Positions 13,256 through 25,424 of a stretch of 64,000 nucleotides of DNA are shown here, one piece after another (position 1 is the stretch's first letter; the number at the start of each line of letters is the position of its first letter). This DNA comes from Lophius americanus. Lineage: Eukaryota > Chordata > Actinopteri > Lophiiformes > Lophiidae. The notes below the pieces were generated by a model. The model saw only the letters and a program-made list of their open reading frames with translations. It searched no databases and was not told the DNA's origin. Location: positions 4,218,501-4,282,500 of the forward strand of contig JBBDHG010000112.1 in NCBI GenBank assembly GCA_037951165.1, read 5' to 3'. A program made the translations under genes and the position numbers.

Positions 13256-14342
13256 AATGGAAGTTGATTAAGCAGGTTTAACCTTTTTTTCTGACTCAAT
13301 TAAGTTTTCCTCACTTCCTTCTCGCACTCAAACACATACAGGTCACTGCTCCAATATCTGATTCAAGGGGAAAAACAAAGGTTAACCTTGTTTCAAGGCC
13401 TAAACTTTTCCTGTGTTGAACGGAGGAAGTTGAAAGCTTTGTGGTGTTTTAGTTGGCATTTAGCTGAATATTTCATAAGCAATTAAAGTGTCCCATAGGA
13501 AACAGAAAGATGTACTTCCACTATGAAGTATCAGTTACTTTAACCACTTCTTGCTCGGAATCAGTAACACAAATCTAATTGTCACGGGGTTGTTCAAAGA
13601 TTTTATCAGTAACTCCTAAATGGGACTCTGTTGAGTAAGGAGAGGGTGCTTTTTCATTGGCGCACCAGTGAACTGCCTGATCTACATGCCTGATATCCTA
13701 CATTCCTAACTTCTCCTATATCCCCCGCTGAGCGAAACATTATTCACTCAGTAAATAGTACACACGGAGAGTCCTGCTTATACTTTATCACTCAAGTAAC
13801 ATGGTATAGTGTTGAGCAGCGTAACTAGGCTGAGGAGAGAAACACACCTGCAGGATTCTTGACTTCCTCCCACGTTATGGCAAGGGTACACCAAAAATAC
13901 TCCCCTTTGGATTTCAATGTCTGCATGACACACCTTTGATGAATCACATTTTTTTTCCACAGCTGTTGGATTCCTTCAGACGCAGCCAAAACGGTTTGGA
14001 GGGGAATTTATTTTAGATGGTGTACTGGAAGTAACTGGGATACCTGATTAATTACAGATGACAGAGCTATGTGCCAAGTAAAATTTATTTTCGTAATAAT
14101 TAATTAATCAAATGCTGAAAAAATGCAGAACATATGCAGAACTTTAAATTTGAAATAGTGAAATTGCAGCACTTGATAAGGCCGTAGTTTTACTGGAACC
14201 AGTTTGGAGGCTCAGACACTGTAAAGCTATTATGGGGGATTTATTATCAATGACTCGAGGAATCGGGGGCACTGGAGAATGCTGGACGGCCTGATAGATT
14301 GCTTAGAGTACGGAGAAGTCCAGCTGTGGATAGAGGTGTCAC
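13256..14342. other. Unique non-coding sequence
   Basis: No gene or classified repeat recognised. The last 60 bases before 14343 may still belong to the SINE that follows. Confidence 0.4.
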
Positions 14343-14625
14343 CTATGGTGGTACAGGACGTAGAGCGGTCGTCCACTTACCTCAAGGTCCGTCGTTTGAT
14401 TCCTGGCACCTCTGGTCTACATGTCGAAGTATGCTTGAGCAAGATACTATGCCCAAATTTGCTTCGAATAGCTGTTCCATTGGTGTTTATATGATAGCGT
14501 GGAGCGTGGATAGTTATTGGTCCTGTTGAGTAGTTGGCAGTAGTTGGCGCCATACGGGCCTCCGTCATCACTGTATGAATGGTTGTGTGAAAGTGTGAAT
14601 GTTGGCCTGCAACCAACAATTAGGA
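14343..14625 (+). mobile_element. tRNA-derived SINE
   Basis: The head resembles a tRNA-derived RNA polymerase III promoter. An A-box-like segment lies around 14350-14369 (ggtacaggacgtagagcgg), and a B-box-like cgtttgattcctgg lies around 14392-14405. The body continues with ctacatgtcgaagtatgctt and gagcaagatact, matching the common fish SINE body (acatgtcgaagtgtccttgg, gcaagacact). The tail has the gtatgaatggttgtgtgaa phrase. The copy is diverged, so it is a fossil. It directly abuts the broken rolling-circle-like copy on its right. Confidence 0.75.
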
Positions 14626-14661
14626 ATAGATATGCAAAAAACTGTTTTTCGTAAAAGGCTC
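14626..14661 (-). mobile_element. Rolling-circle-like family, copy 3 (3' fragment, left of hAT)
   Basis: Read on the minus strand, this fragment plus the flank at 15478 restores the family module cactagggggagctttt in decayed form (cactacaggagcctttt). The hAT insertion at 14670-15469 splits it. Confidence 0.6.
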
Positions 14662-14669
14662 CTGTAGTG

Positions 14670-15469
14670 CAGTGGTTCTCAAACTTTTTAGACCGCGTAC
14701 CACCTCAGAATATATCCGGCTCTCCAAGTACCACCATTATCACCCATATAAAAATACATTAGTAGAAGTAGGTAACCCTATTCAGTTAAACGTAGTTCAA
14801 ATAAGAATATAATTTATTGTTGACTAGTCAACCACAACCGCACTGTACAGAGGAGTAGCACTAAAACTGGCACTTAAACTATTTCACATGATTATAATGC
14901 AATTGGCAGCCCCTCACACACATCCATTACACACACATCCATTACACACACATCCATTACACACACATATAGTACACACACATATAGTACACACACATAC
15001 AGTACACACACATACAGTACACACACACACGGTACACACACATACAGTTCGCACACAGAGCAGGGGAGAACATTAACAACAGGGACGAACCCCTGTACTC
15101 CTGACCAGCGGCAGTGAAACACACCGGAGACTCCAAGTACTCTTGGAAGCTGAAGCCCTTATTTCAGACCACTGCGCCCTGTTGTACACAGAATAAATCA
15201 CTTGGTTGTTCCAAACTCTTTGTTAACGCTGTCTTCTTCCTGCCACATTCACTCATGCTTCACCACCGCTCTGCTCTCTCTCTTGTTCGACCACCCCCTC
15301 ATGGACACACAGGCTCTCTTAAAGGGGCCATGCACTCCTGCAACACACGTGTTTAAACTAAACTTAATTAATTTAGTAAAACAAGGCAATTTCAGAGATT
15401 GGTCCGTTTACCAGTAAAGGAAGCCTGTGTACAACTAGTGGTACGCGTACCATAGTTTGAGAAAACCTG
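14670..15469. mobile_element. Non-autonomous hAT element, 800 bp, with 8-bp TSD
   Basis: The left end reads cagtggttctcaaact. The right end, read inward on the other strand, is caggttttctcaaact. Both are followed by a shared cgcgtaccac block. Perfect 8-bp direct repeats ctgtagtg flank the element at 14662-14669 and 15470-15477, as expected for hAT transposition. The CAGTGGTTCTCAAAC type of terminus is known from vertebrate hAT elements. There is no transposase frame, so it must have been mobilised in trans. The interior carries a minisatellite at 14913-15055. It sits inside a minus-strand copy of the rolling-circle-like family and is therefore younger than that copy. Confidence 0.9.
14913..15055. 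repeat. 15-bp minisatellite inside the hAT element
   Basis: Roughly nine tandem units of about 15 bases of the type tacacacacatccat, drifting to tacacacacatatag and tacacacacatacag along the array. The ordered drift suggests stepwise duplication. Open frames of 62 and 76 codons across it (His-Thr or Cys-Val repeats) are by-products. Confidence 0.92.
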
Positions 15470-15477
15470 CTGTAGTG

Positions 15478-15701
15478 AATACAGTATGAACTATTTGAGT
15501 AAAACCCCTTATACATGATGGATCTTCGGGACTTCATTCAAATGCATCAAATCTGGACTACATGGGACCAACAGTTAAGAAATTATGGTATGGAAATTAT
15601 GAAAATTTAGGTATAAAATTTGAAAATGATGATGATGATGATGATGATGAGATATTTTTTGAGTTATGTGAGGAAATATTATGTCCCCGACTTTTCAGGG
15701 A
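15478..15701 (-). mobile_element. Rolling-circle-like family, copy 3 (5' part, right of hAT)
   Basis: On the minus strand this begins with the family 5' end TCCCTGAAAAG (15701-15691) and CGGGGACATAATATT. It continues through a cacataactcaaaaaatatc block and a cattttcaaattttatacc block. It then passes directly to the caactgtttggtcc-type and gatgcatttgaat-type blocks, with the middle missing, and ends at the hAT insertion. A (GAT)n run at 15626-15652 has grown inside it. Confidence 0.7.
15626..15652. repeat. (GAT)n microsatellite
   Basis: About eight GAT units. It lies within the block of the rolling-circle-like copy that other copies read as ggatcattttc or catcatcat, so it probably expanded from that seed. 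Confidence 0.9.
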
Positions 15702-17308
15702 TATAATTGTTTAGTTTGCGTTTTCAGAATAATCTACCTTCTTTAGAAGTTGTAACTTTGGAATCTAAACCACCAGTCAGGGGTCTTATTTTGTCTTTTT
15801 TATACCGCAAATGATTTCCAATGTCATCCTCTCCCAAACTTAAAGACCTATGTGACTATGGGATCTCCCTGGCTCATCTGCCAAAAAGAAGAATTTAACC
15901 AGCATTTGGCACTTGGCAGGTGGTAAGCCTAGACAGCAATCCTAAATGGCAGGAATTGAAAGCTGAATTATAGCATAATGAGTTTATGGCCAACATCCAG
16001 GTTGCTATGAGTATGTGAAAGTAGAATAATGAAAATGAAAAAAATTGGAAACCGTTTTTCTTTAGCACTGGGGTTAGGTGTCTCCACCACAGCAGGGACT
16101 AGGGACATCTTCCTGTCCATTTGAGCTCCAAAGAGTTTTATTTGGTCAATGAGTGTGCCCAAATGGCATTAAGCCCTGGTATCAACAGAGTTACTGACCA
16201 GTCCAGGGTTCTGGCTCGGCCAACCCCACAGGCAGGAACACCGGCTGACCGTGCCAGCCACCAGCAAGAACACAGGCACCAAAATAATAGACACAATCCA
16301 CTTCCAAGTTCCCCCCTGAGTTTGGTCTACCATTATCCATCAACAAAATGAAGCCAAGCCATGGGGTGCCCGGACTGGATTTATGTTAGTGAGTTCTTAT
16401 TATTGTTAAACTTAGTGGAACAAAATAAGTGAAACCTGACTCTCTTCCACATACACTACACAGAGGGTAAAACTTCATGCATTCATAGATTCCATATGCA
16501 CAAATAGATTTCCAAATAAAGGACGCTTTGGTCTGATGTATAAAACTGAGTTTCTGAAACCAGTAGTGCAGATTCTTATAAAATTAAATATAAATGAACA
16601 GTTTAATGAAATAAATGTGTAATGAAATCAGATGCTGAGACCTCTCCGAGCGGCATGAAGAGGTTCAATAATGACGAATGACAGCTTAGTCGGCGAAGAC
16701 TTTTAACTCTCGACTTTTCTGCAATAAGGTAATTTTCTTAATAAAACCTTTGGTTTTCCATTGATTGCTGTCATCAAATGTAAGATCCCCACAGTCTTCA
16801 AATGCAGCTTGAAACATAGCTGATCAAATCATATCGTAGACATCTTCATTCCCTGTTGTGTGGGAGATAAAGCATTACAGTTATTTAAACAATCAACATT
16901 ATTTCATCATGCAGGGTTGGTTCACCCAAATTACAAAAAAAAACAGTGTTTTCTTCCTCCCCTTGCAAATGATCTTATCTTGCAATGACACAAGCTATTA
17001 CCCAGCAATTATCGAGCAGTTATCTGTTTTCTGGGTTTGTTCAACTTCGTCCGACTGGACTTCTACACCAACAATGCAATTTTGTTGATGATGATTACAG
17101 CATTAAATATTCCCTTCAAGACAAATGAACAACCTTTTTCATGGCCTGGATCTGCTACTGAGACTGAAGATAAGATAAGATTTTTAAGACTAAGACCTAA
17201 ATGAAAGCACAAACTATGTGGATTATTCAGATTTGTATCTCTGATTATTTAGAATCAAACATTTCTGTAGTTTGAGAAACACATGTAAATGTCACTCAGA
17301 TTATTATT
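15702..17308. other. Unique non-coding sequence
   Basis: No gene or classified repeat recognised. Open frames of 60-76 codons (for example 16121-16351 and 16858-17088) have no recognisable content. Confidence 0.4.
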
Positions 17309-17716
17309 TCCCTGAAAATCCTGGAATATTATAGAATTGTCATTATTGCCTCCGCTGCTGCAGATCTTTCGAGTCAATGTGAAAACTCAAAAACTCTTTC
17401 ATGGATCATTTTCAAAATTTTATACCATCGTAGATCTTAGTATGAAGAAATAACTGGATTGATTTTGGGAAAGGTCTGTTGCATATTTCGGCCAGTAGGG
17501 GGAGCTAAATCTCCCAAAGCTTTCAGGCCATAATTTTTCAAGCGCTATTCGTATTTAGTCAAAATTGGGGGCATATGAATTAACGCACTCTATCTTCTCA
17601 GATTTTACTCAGATTTTTCATATTTTACTCACATGGTCGATTTTTATGAAAACACTGTTTTCTTCATTTTCTAAATTTATTTGAGGAGATCAATTAGACT
17701 GGCAATACGTCTTGGA
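17309..17716 (+). mobile_element. Rolling-circle-like family, copy 4 (3' end missing)
   Basis: The 5' end TCCCTGAAAATCCTGGAATA at 17309 is intact. It is followed by ccgctgctgcagatct, aaaactcaaaaact, catggatcattttcaaaatt, ggattgattttgggaaaggt, the first tagggggagct module, ttcaggccataattt, and the catattttactcacatgg block. It fades out after tttgaggagatcaattaga near 17716, before the 3' inverted repeat and hairpin. It is one of the best copies for defining the 5' end. Confidence 0.75.
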
Positions 17717-18384
17717 TGTACCAGCATGAATGCTGACTGGAGCTAAGCAATGACACCTTGGTAGTTTCTTGGTTCTTTGTTCGACATGTTTTCGTAGTAA
17801 TGGAACTATATAATGCACACATTTGATTCATCAGCTTTAATTATAGGTGGGTAACCAAAACTTAATTTTGAAAGACATAAGGATACCTAATATCGGGAAG
17901 AGCTGTGAAGTGTCATCATCCAGTTTTCAACATAAACAGCTGCACGTTTACAAAAATCATTGCAAGTTTAGACATCAACTGTTTTGTTTAAATCATGCCT
18001 GATACAGTTATGCCTTTGGGTAGCATTGGTGAGGCTTCCATAACAGTCATAGGGTCAGCGTGGTCAGTCAGAATGTAGATGACTGAGTGTGCATTTGTGT
18101 CTGTGTGTCGCAAGGGTATGTAATGACAAACAATAGCAAATTGGATGGAAGGCTTTCTGCTGCTTGCTCACAAACCCAACAGGGAATCTGAAACGTGGAA
18201 ATGGTTGCGAAAATCACACACAGACACACATACGCACATGTACCCACACACAAATACATTGACACACAAACTGGCAACCTCAAACACAACGCAAAGGTTG
18301 AGCGTCCGACCATTGAGAGGTTCCATAGTAAGTTCATGTTGAATTGTGCGTCACCAAGATGCTGATCCAGGTTAAGTCAGTGAT
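17717..18384. other. Unique sequence with an imperfect CA-rich patch
   Basis: No gene recognised. Interrupted CA repeats lie at about 18216-18290. The 89-codon minus frame across them is a by-product. Confidence 0.5.
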
Positions 18385-18535
18385 GGCGGGAATGATCACT
18401 CCTGATGAGCCTGTAACACCTTCTATGGTAACCATCGCCACCTCTGTATGAACGGGTGAATTTTATGTCAGCTTCTGTAAAGCAGTCTGAGTGATTGGTC
18501 TGACTATATATATATATATATATATATATAGTCAA
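18385..18535 (+). mobile_element. SINE 3' tail fragment ending in (TA)n
   Basis: The order of phrases ccatcgccacctctgtatga, acgggtgaat, ctgtaaagcagtctgagtg and attggtctgact is a decayed form of the common fish SINE tail (gtatgaatgggtgaatg, tgtaaagcgctttgagtgg). It runs into the TA microsatellite at 18504-18530, where the usual tail has ctatataa. The tRNA-like head is absent. Confidence 0.6.
18504..18530. repeat. (TA)n microsatellite
   Basis: About 13 uninterrupted TA units, able to fold on itself. It forms the end of the SINE tail fragment. Confidence 0.93.
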
Positions 18536-21500
18536 CCACGTGGTGAGGTACAGAATCAGTGTATAGTATAGAGCCAATTTCCCACAAGCACTCATTTCTA
18601 AATGCCCTTTAAACTGATTGAATGATACAATTTATTTTGTTGTGAAAGCCACAACCAGCATTGTCAGCTTAGTCGAGAGTTTCTGGTAAGTCCTTCAGAT
18701 GATTAAAAAAAAATCAAAGTAGAGAATGAAAAATACCTTCCTAGCAGAAATAAAAGAACAGAAATATTCTTTCCAACTTGCTTAATCGCTTTGTGTGACC
18801 TAAATCCATTTCTGTGAATTCCAGAAGATGCTAACATCAAAGATGAACGTATCCATCACTATGTATGTGCCATAATACTGTGGTTGCTCTTCCTCCTTTT
18901 GTCACAAGCATTCTCTCTGTAAACCGGATTATTTTTGCTGATGTGTCTCCTCCCCCACAGTGACATAAATGTCACATCAGTAAGCTCCGGGTTCATCCAC
19001 AGAGAGGACCCAAAACTGGGGTGCTCCTTACTAACCACGACATGACAGTGAGTAACTCACCGTGAGGTTAAGTGAACCCACTATTCAGCTATTGTTTATG
19101 GTTATTGACACGCAGTAAAATAAAATGTTTCACATGCGATTAAGAAAATATAGGTTCTGGACTGCATGATGTATTACATGTCGAAAGGGAGTCTTCATCA
19201 TAATATAGAAGTGGACTTTAAATGCTCTGGAACAAATGTACCTGTACCGTATGTCGGTTCATCGACAATAACAAGTAATACTGAAACAGCACTTTCCCAC
19301 TGTGGAGGTTTTTTACTTGACACACTGTTGACAAGTTGTAAACAAAAAGATACAAAATCCCAATTATTTTTATAATGTGACAAGCAATCAAAAGATTTTT
19401 TTCACCTCTGCATAGAGTACTAATATCTTGTCTGAAACAAAAGAAATTTTCAGGCAGTGATGGTGAAAATATTCCTTGTTCCGTAACCCAGATAAATCTA
19501 TTTACTTATGGAAGTAATTGAATCAATAGCAGATGTTTTATGCTGCAGCTATCCTTTCCTCTGAGACCCAAAGCTCGATTCTCGCTCTTGACTGCTGAGT
19601 TAACCCTCCTTTCATGGCTTAATGAGAAATGGCGTTTCTAACGTATTGGTGAGATGGTCAGTAAACATCCTTGAACGTGGCAACCCCTTTAATGGCTGAG
19701 AAAAAATATCAATCATGCAATTTAGCACCCAGCACCAAGCCTCTTTGCTAAAGTCTTGCTCTGGTGATTAGAAAGCGAGAAAGAATCATGTGACAGCGCT
19801 GAGAAGTGAGCACAAAGACAAAGAGATTATTCCACAGAAAACCATCCTCTTGCCCCTTATAGTTCAACACGAATGGCTTTGTGAGGATGAAAAAGGTTTT
19901 AAATGTAAATTAAAATAGAAAATACCTAATTTTAAGACCGTACAAATTTAAATTGGACATTTTTACCTCAGGTTTCTTGCTATTGATTTAAAAAATCCTG
20001 GCTATTAATCCACTTTGAATTGGTATTTAAATTTTCAACCGTATATTATTATGTACTTCCGAATACATAACCACAATGTTCTGTGAGCAAGGTGTTGTAG
20101 CTCATCTAAACCAAATGCTTTGAGATTTCAAGGTAGGTTCAAGGCTATTTCAGGAGAGTTGACCTCTGGACATTCTTTCTCACTTAAATGGCCACAAGGG
20201 AACTGTATATCTATCTTCACTTAATGGATATAGGAATCTCTCTTCCCGCCTCAGTGATGAATGACTATGAATGGATGACTAAAGTATCACTCTCAGCGGG
20301 ATACACAGCTTCATTCATTCTGATAAGAAACATAAAGCCAGGCAGGCATGCTTTGCTTGGGTCAATATCCTGTTTGAGTAGCCATTAAGCCATGTGCGAC
20401 AATGAAAGCTAATATCTTCAAGGTGTACCACTACCCCTCTGACATTGTGTCCATCTCAAGGTGAATTATAAATGGCTGTCAAGCGACTAAGTTCTACACA
20501 TTCTAGTCCACCCGTTAAGGTAATTATGATGAACTGAATCACGCTATCCATCAGTGCTCAAAATGAACATCCATGATGAAAGTGTTACATTAACCAATCC
20601 CCCCTGACAGCCACCAGAACCAGACGCAGTTCAAAATGTTCTATCCATCCTGCACCACACTATCTTCACATCCCGCCGAAGCAGCTGTCACTGTGATGAA
20701 ACACTGCCTGCCAACAACGCCAAGGAGATTACGATACAGATTTTGCCGATACAGATGGTTGTTGTCCTTAGCTGCTAAACTTCGCTGAATGAGCCATTTG
20801 ATGCAACCAAAGAGCCGCGTGGCCTCTGACAGGCAGATAAGTGTCTCACAGTGACATTGTGTTTGTAGCGACATTTCAGCCATGCTTGACATGAGCTTCT
20901 GAGCAGAGAAGGGTGAGTGGTGATAAGTCCTGATAAGTCACTCGGTCTAATGAAATTGGTAGAGCTTTTCGTAAAAGCTCTGATGTGATACTAGCGGGCT
21001 TATGGTGTTCTGTTGTTGAGTCCTTGACCTTCATAGCATGAAAATCTGTGTTTCAAACCTGGATAATTGTTACCAAACATTTAATTTGGATTATGGAGAA
21101 TTCATCACATCACACTGAGTTGTTGTGTTGTGTACACTTATTTTTACAGCAGTTGACCCATTGTTGACTTGTTACTGTAGGTGTGTTTTAATATAGTTGT
21201 TATAGACCTATTTCTATTACTTACATGATATAATCCACCACATATCTTCCACCACACAACCAGATCTGGATTATACGTGGAATTACGGTCGCTGATGAAC
21301 TTTCTTCAGTGGAATATTCAATGATGTAGCATTTTACATCCAGGAACGGCAGCTGACTCTGAGAGAAGGTCCAGCATCACTTAGACCAATTATCCCCAGG
21401 AACTCAACAAGGGCTGCAGGGCTGGGGTGTAGCAGAAGGATAAACGGAGATGCTTTGAAACAACTGTACTGTCTGTGACAGATGACATTAACTCAGAGTT

Positions 21501-21837
21501 GATGTAATACTGGGACACTAGTTTCACACTGAAACATGCTGCCACTAATATTGAAGGTTTCAATTTGATGATGGCGGAGAGTTATGTAAACTTTGTCACA
21601 TTACTGTTAAAGGACAGTTTTCTACTCTGGATGTCAAGCTACTAGAAGAACGCAAGCAACTTATTATCTGCCAAGAGAGTAGTTGCATACTATGACTGTG
21701 TACATCCAACCCTCTGCTGTCGTAGACCAGAACATGCTCAGTGACTTGTCAGAACATGCTCAGAGTTTTTTTCTTAGTTAGTTCTTAACTTATTCTTCTC
21801 AGGGGTAAGTTGGGTTCTGGATCATCTGTCATCTGTC
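18536..21837. other. Unique non-coding sequence
   Basis: No gene or classified repeat recognised. A short direct repeat of cagaacatgctcag lies at 21728-21741 and 21750-21763, giving a 22-base period. Confidence 0.4.
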
Positions 21838-22005
21838 TGACAGGCTGCAGTACATCAGGCGAGGAGTATCATCAGTGCTCCTCAGGGGACTGTGCGCTCC
21901 CCTTCCCTCTTCACCGTCTACAACTCTGATTTCAAATATGCATCCGAGTGGCCTGGGTGGGTGGAGATGCAGATGCAGCCATCATGGAGAATCCATGATT
22001 TCCCC
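21838..22005 (+). pseudogene. Rex/CR1-like LINE reverse transcriptase fragment
   Basis: Codons at 21877-21933 translate as APQGTVRSPSLFTVYNSDF. This matches the GAPQGTVL..FLFTLYTSDF region of fish Rex1/CR1-type non-LTR reverse transcriptases. Just upstream, in another frame, is DRLQYIR, which resembles the residues that normally precede this motif, so a frameshift or small deletion separates the two. About 45 bases downstream, again in another frame, ADAAIMEN resembles the degraded catalytic F.DD region. The fragment is a dead remnant of under 200 bases with at least two frame breaks. Confidence 0.75.
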
Positions 22006-25000
22006 TCTAAGACACGAAGACAGAGGAGTAAGTTGAACAGCAGGCTGCTCTTGCCCCACTACAGTACGAAACACTTCTGCTACTCGTTTCTCCCTGTATA
22101 CATACTCCAATCAATCTGAAAACGTTATATATCTATGCACAAAAAATAGCTGTACTGAATAGCAAGTTAAAGACAGAATATACAACATGCCACCAACTGA
22201 CTGTAAATCTTTTTTTAAAAATTCAGTTGTTACACCTAAAATTAGTTGGCATCTCAGAGAAGAGGAAAATTAAAACTGGCCATAATGCAAGTATAAACTA
22301 AAAACTACATGATTTATGAGACAGATTTTTTAGAAAGCCTGACCTTTGTAACAAAGGGTTTGATGTGTTACCTAGATTGCATTACAGTGACAGATGTTTT
22401 GACATGTCATGGATTAACTATAATCTGGATTTGTTAGGTTGCACTGTCTTGTTTGGATGAGATCTCTGCACCTGGAGTGTGGGTGGACGCACCTGTGTGG
22501 GGTTGGAGCAACGAAACAGGCCAATGTTGGTTCCGATTCAGACAATAACACAATTGTTGTTGTCATGTTTTTGGTTTAAAAAAAATGTAGTTTTTTTGCT
22601 GATTGAAAGAAACATTTTAGTAAGGTAAACTGAGTTTTATTTGTTTTTAAAATGAAATGTTTAGGTCGAGCACACAATAACAAACAATAATGGTTTGTTA
22701 TTGCCAAAAGCCGTCTAAAGTAAGTAAGTAAGCTTATTTAATATATTTATATCAAATATTTCTGTTTTGCTGAAAAAAGCATTTGAAAATGTTTAAATGC
22801 AAATTATAATCAGTGATTTAACTTAGTATTTTTTCACTGTTTATATGCAATTTTGGCAATAACAACACAAATATATGACTTGATGCTGAGGGGAAGAAAA
22901 ATCACAAGTTGGAAACTGTTGGAATCATGAGCAGAGCAGATGGTTTATGCAAATGACTAAAGTTTTCACTCACTATTAATGAGTCAGACTGAGAAACAAG
23001 TGATTACCTCATTAGGTCCAATGATTCCCAGTCAAGTAAAAATATTTGGCTTCCATCATTTCTTTTGTTGCTAATTTAACAGTGTTGTAAAGCACACAAC
23101 AGTATTACTGAGGTTATTCATAAACTGTCGGAGTATGTAGTTTGGAAGACTGTGCTGTTCTGGCTCCGGCCTCCAAGATCACTGCTCAATACTGTTTGTC
23201 ATATTTCAGGTTTTTAAGTTCTCCAATGCTAACAAAACTCCTTACTGCAGGAACTCCACCGAACAATTCTCCTATCAACACTTTAATCCGGGCGCTTTCA
23301 AAAGGAAAACGTTCGATTAACTGGGCCTTTATCTTTACCTAACATTACCTCCTTCTTTTTCATGTTTTATGGTAAGTGGCAACCTTCATGAACGTGCATG
23401 ATCTGCCCCTTTATTAACACCATTTCACCTGCGTCCATCATGTTTTGATTAATCAGCATTAGTTTTTATATAACTTCAGGTGTCCAAAATATAAATCATT
23501 GTTCCTCCTCAAACCTTACCCTTTGTCCACAAAAAACGCAAAGCCGGTACAGAGACAGGATCTCACTGACATGCCGCCCCACACCCGTCCTCGGGCTTAT
23601 AAAACCCACATCCACAGGCTGTCTAGAGTAGAAGTAGCCGCAGCAGTGGGAATTTACTTGTGTGATGTCAAGGATTAAATTTGGTAGGATCAGCTTCGAG
23701 GAGACAGCCGCCCCGAAGGGCTTGCTCCACTTATGCTGCTCTTCCCCCACCCTTCGCTCCACACCCAATCCCCATCCCGTTTCGGTGGCAGTTAAAATTC
23801 CTCAGCACAAAGTCCTTTGTCAAATTTTTTCACCTTTGGAGAACTTTCAACGTTAAAAAAAAAAAGAAGAAATGCCTATCATAGCCTGTTTTACAGTAGC
23901 TGCTACCTGGCCAGAGGTGGGTCTGAGGAGGAGGGACAATCCCTTTACCTACTTCCTCCTACAACCTCACCCACCCTTCTAGTTCACCTTCTCCAGTCTT
24001 CCACCGACGCCATTACACGACACATTCCTCAGAAGCTCAGGAGATGTGTAGGCTCGACCGGAATAAAGAGCAAGTCGTCTTGAACCTGCGTTGATATTGG
24101 TATTTAATTGTAGATAGGTGTAAATATGGCCTTTAATACATCCTCAATTAGTTGTATGTATTCCTGTTATTGGGAGCGTGTGTGTCATTAACGGGAGAAG
24201 GAAGAGAGTTAATCCCTTACTACATCATAGCATGTTTATTAATCCTTCGATTTAATCACACAGACCAAAAGGAGCTGTAGTATCTTGCCTCATGGACAGC
24301 TGGGATGTGAAGCTGCATTACTGCGTGTGCTTACCTAATGATGGCGTCTCTGCCAACCCTCATAAGGTCATACGAACAGAAAACACTTGATCTGAATTTG
24401 CAGACAATGCTCCTTTTCTGTGATGTACGCCTGCATCATACTTTAGTTTGTTCTTTTTAAGCTTAAAAATGTAGGCAAGCAGTAAATCTCCACATGAGTC
24501 TGCGTGAATCGGGCTAATAAATTCAGCAGGAGCGAAAGTCTGCTCCCCGACTGCCAGGGTCTTAAGGGGCTGCGGGGTAGACTACCTCTGATCACATTCC
24601 AGACTAAATTAAGCATATATGGAGCAGTGATAGTGATTACGGTTAACAGATATATGTGTTTTGAGGCAGCTCCATTAATACCACATGTTACTAAATGTTG
24701 CACGCGAATTAATTTACTTTATATTAAAGCAGCAAATCTTGTTGAAACATGATCGCTGGGACGTCATTCTCAATTGAGTGGCCCTTCTTTCCCACTCTTT
24801 TCTTCATTTCCTGACTCTTTCTTGTTCCACTCTGTCTTCTTTTAAACTGAAACTCACTCTTCGGCAGCATCAGGGCATTCAAGGGTTGTAATTTCCATGT
24901 AAAGATTGTGGTTGCTTGGAAAGCAGCGTTTTGTGGTAGCTTTCTTTACAAATTCCCAGGTTGACAGCCTGTCACTCAAACACGAATGGGTGATTCATTG

Positions 25001-25314
25001 TACATATCCACAAGAACTAGCTAATGCGCACTGTTTCCTGGACAGTGGATCAGGTGTTCATCTACAGCTGGATCTCAGGCTTTAAGGAACAAAATGGGTG
25101 TTGAAGTCGAGTTATTACATGTTGAGATTCCTGCTATTATTATACGATCGGGAATTCAATCATTGCTGAACCGTGTTCTGATAATTGTAGTTGCCAACAC
25201 TATCATTTTGATTGAAAACATCCTTCCTGGCTGCAACACACTCTTAACCCTTTGATGTGCTGCTCTGTTTCATTGAGAATATTTTGAGTCTTAAATTCTT
25301 TTTGAAAAAAGTGT
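22006..25314. other. Unique non-coding sequence
   Basis: No gene or classified repeat recognised. The stretches 24090-24300 and 24590-24770 are rich in TTAAT/TAATTA cores and look undecayed. They are candidate conserved non-coding elements, not testable here. Open frames of up to 90 codons at 23496-24083 have no recognisable content. Confidence 0.4.
22675..22703. repeat. Perfect 11-bp inverted repeat, 7-nt loop
   Basis: The arm caataacaaac (22675-22685) and the arm gtttgttattg (22693-22703) are exact reverse complements around aataatg. Confidence 0.85.
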
Positions 25315-25424
25315 GCTACTCTTCTGGACCTCTTTATTATATGAGCCGTGTATAGTATCAATAGTAATGAGCCCTGGGGGACCCCACAGGTCAAAGGGAC
25401 CCCCAAGTAAGAGGAATTAGCCAT
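25315..25424 (-). pseudogene. L2-like LINE reverse transcriptase fragment
   Basis: On the minus strand, PLTCGVPQGSLLLILYTAHI resembles the conserved PL.CGVPQGSILGPLLF.LY segment of L2/CR1-type LINE reverse transcriptases, with the residues between QGS and LLILY deleted. The similarity is lost on both sides. It is a small dead remnant from a different lineage than the one at 21838-22005, judging by CGVPQGS versus APQGTV. Confidence 0.6.

Noticed and set aside
14343..14410. tRNA gene
   Set aside because: A- and B-box-like segments are present, but the cloverleaf is not intact and the sequence continues into a SINE body and tail.
14913..15055. Regularly spaced repeat as a CRISPR array
   Set aside because: Units are directly tandem with no unique spacers, and the array lies inside a hAT element in a eukaryotic genome.
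17319..17340. TC at 17319 as the 5' terminus of the rolling-circle-like family
   Set aside because: Similarity between copies continues about ten bases further upstream to TCCCTGAAAA, which is also the inverse of the 3' repeat.
25203..25424. 73-codon minus frame as an intact small gene
   Set aside because: Only the first third resembles a LINE reverse transcriptase, with an internal deletion; the rest is unrelated sequence.
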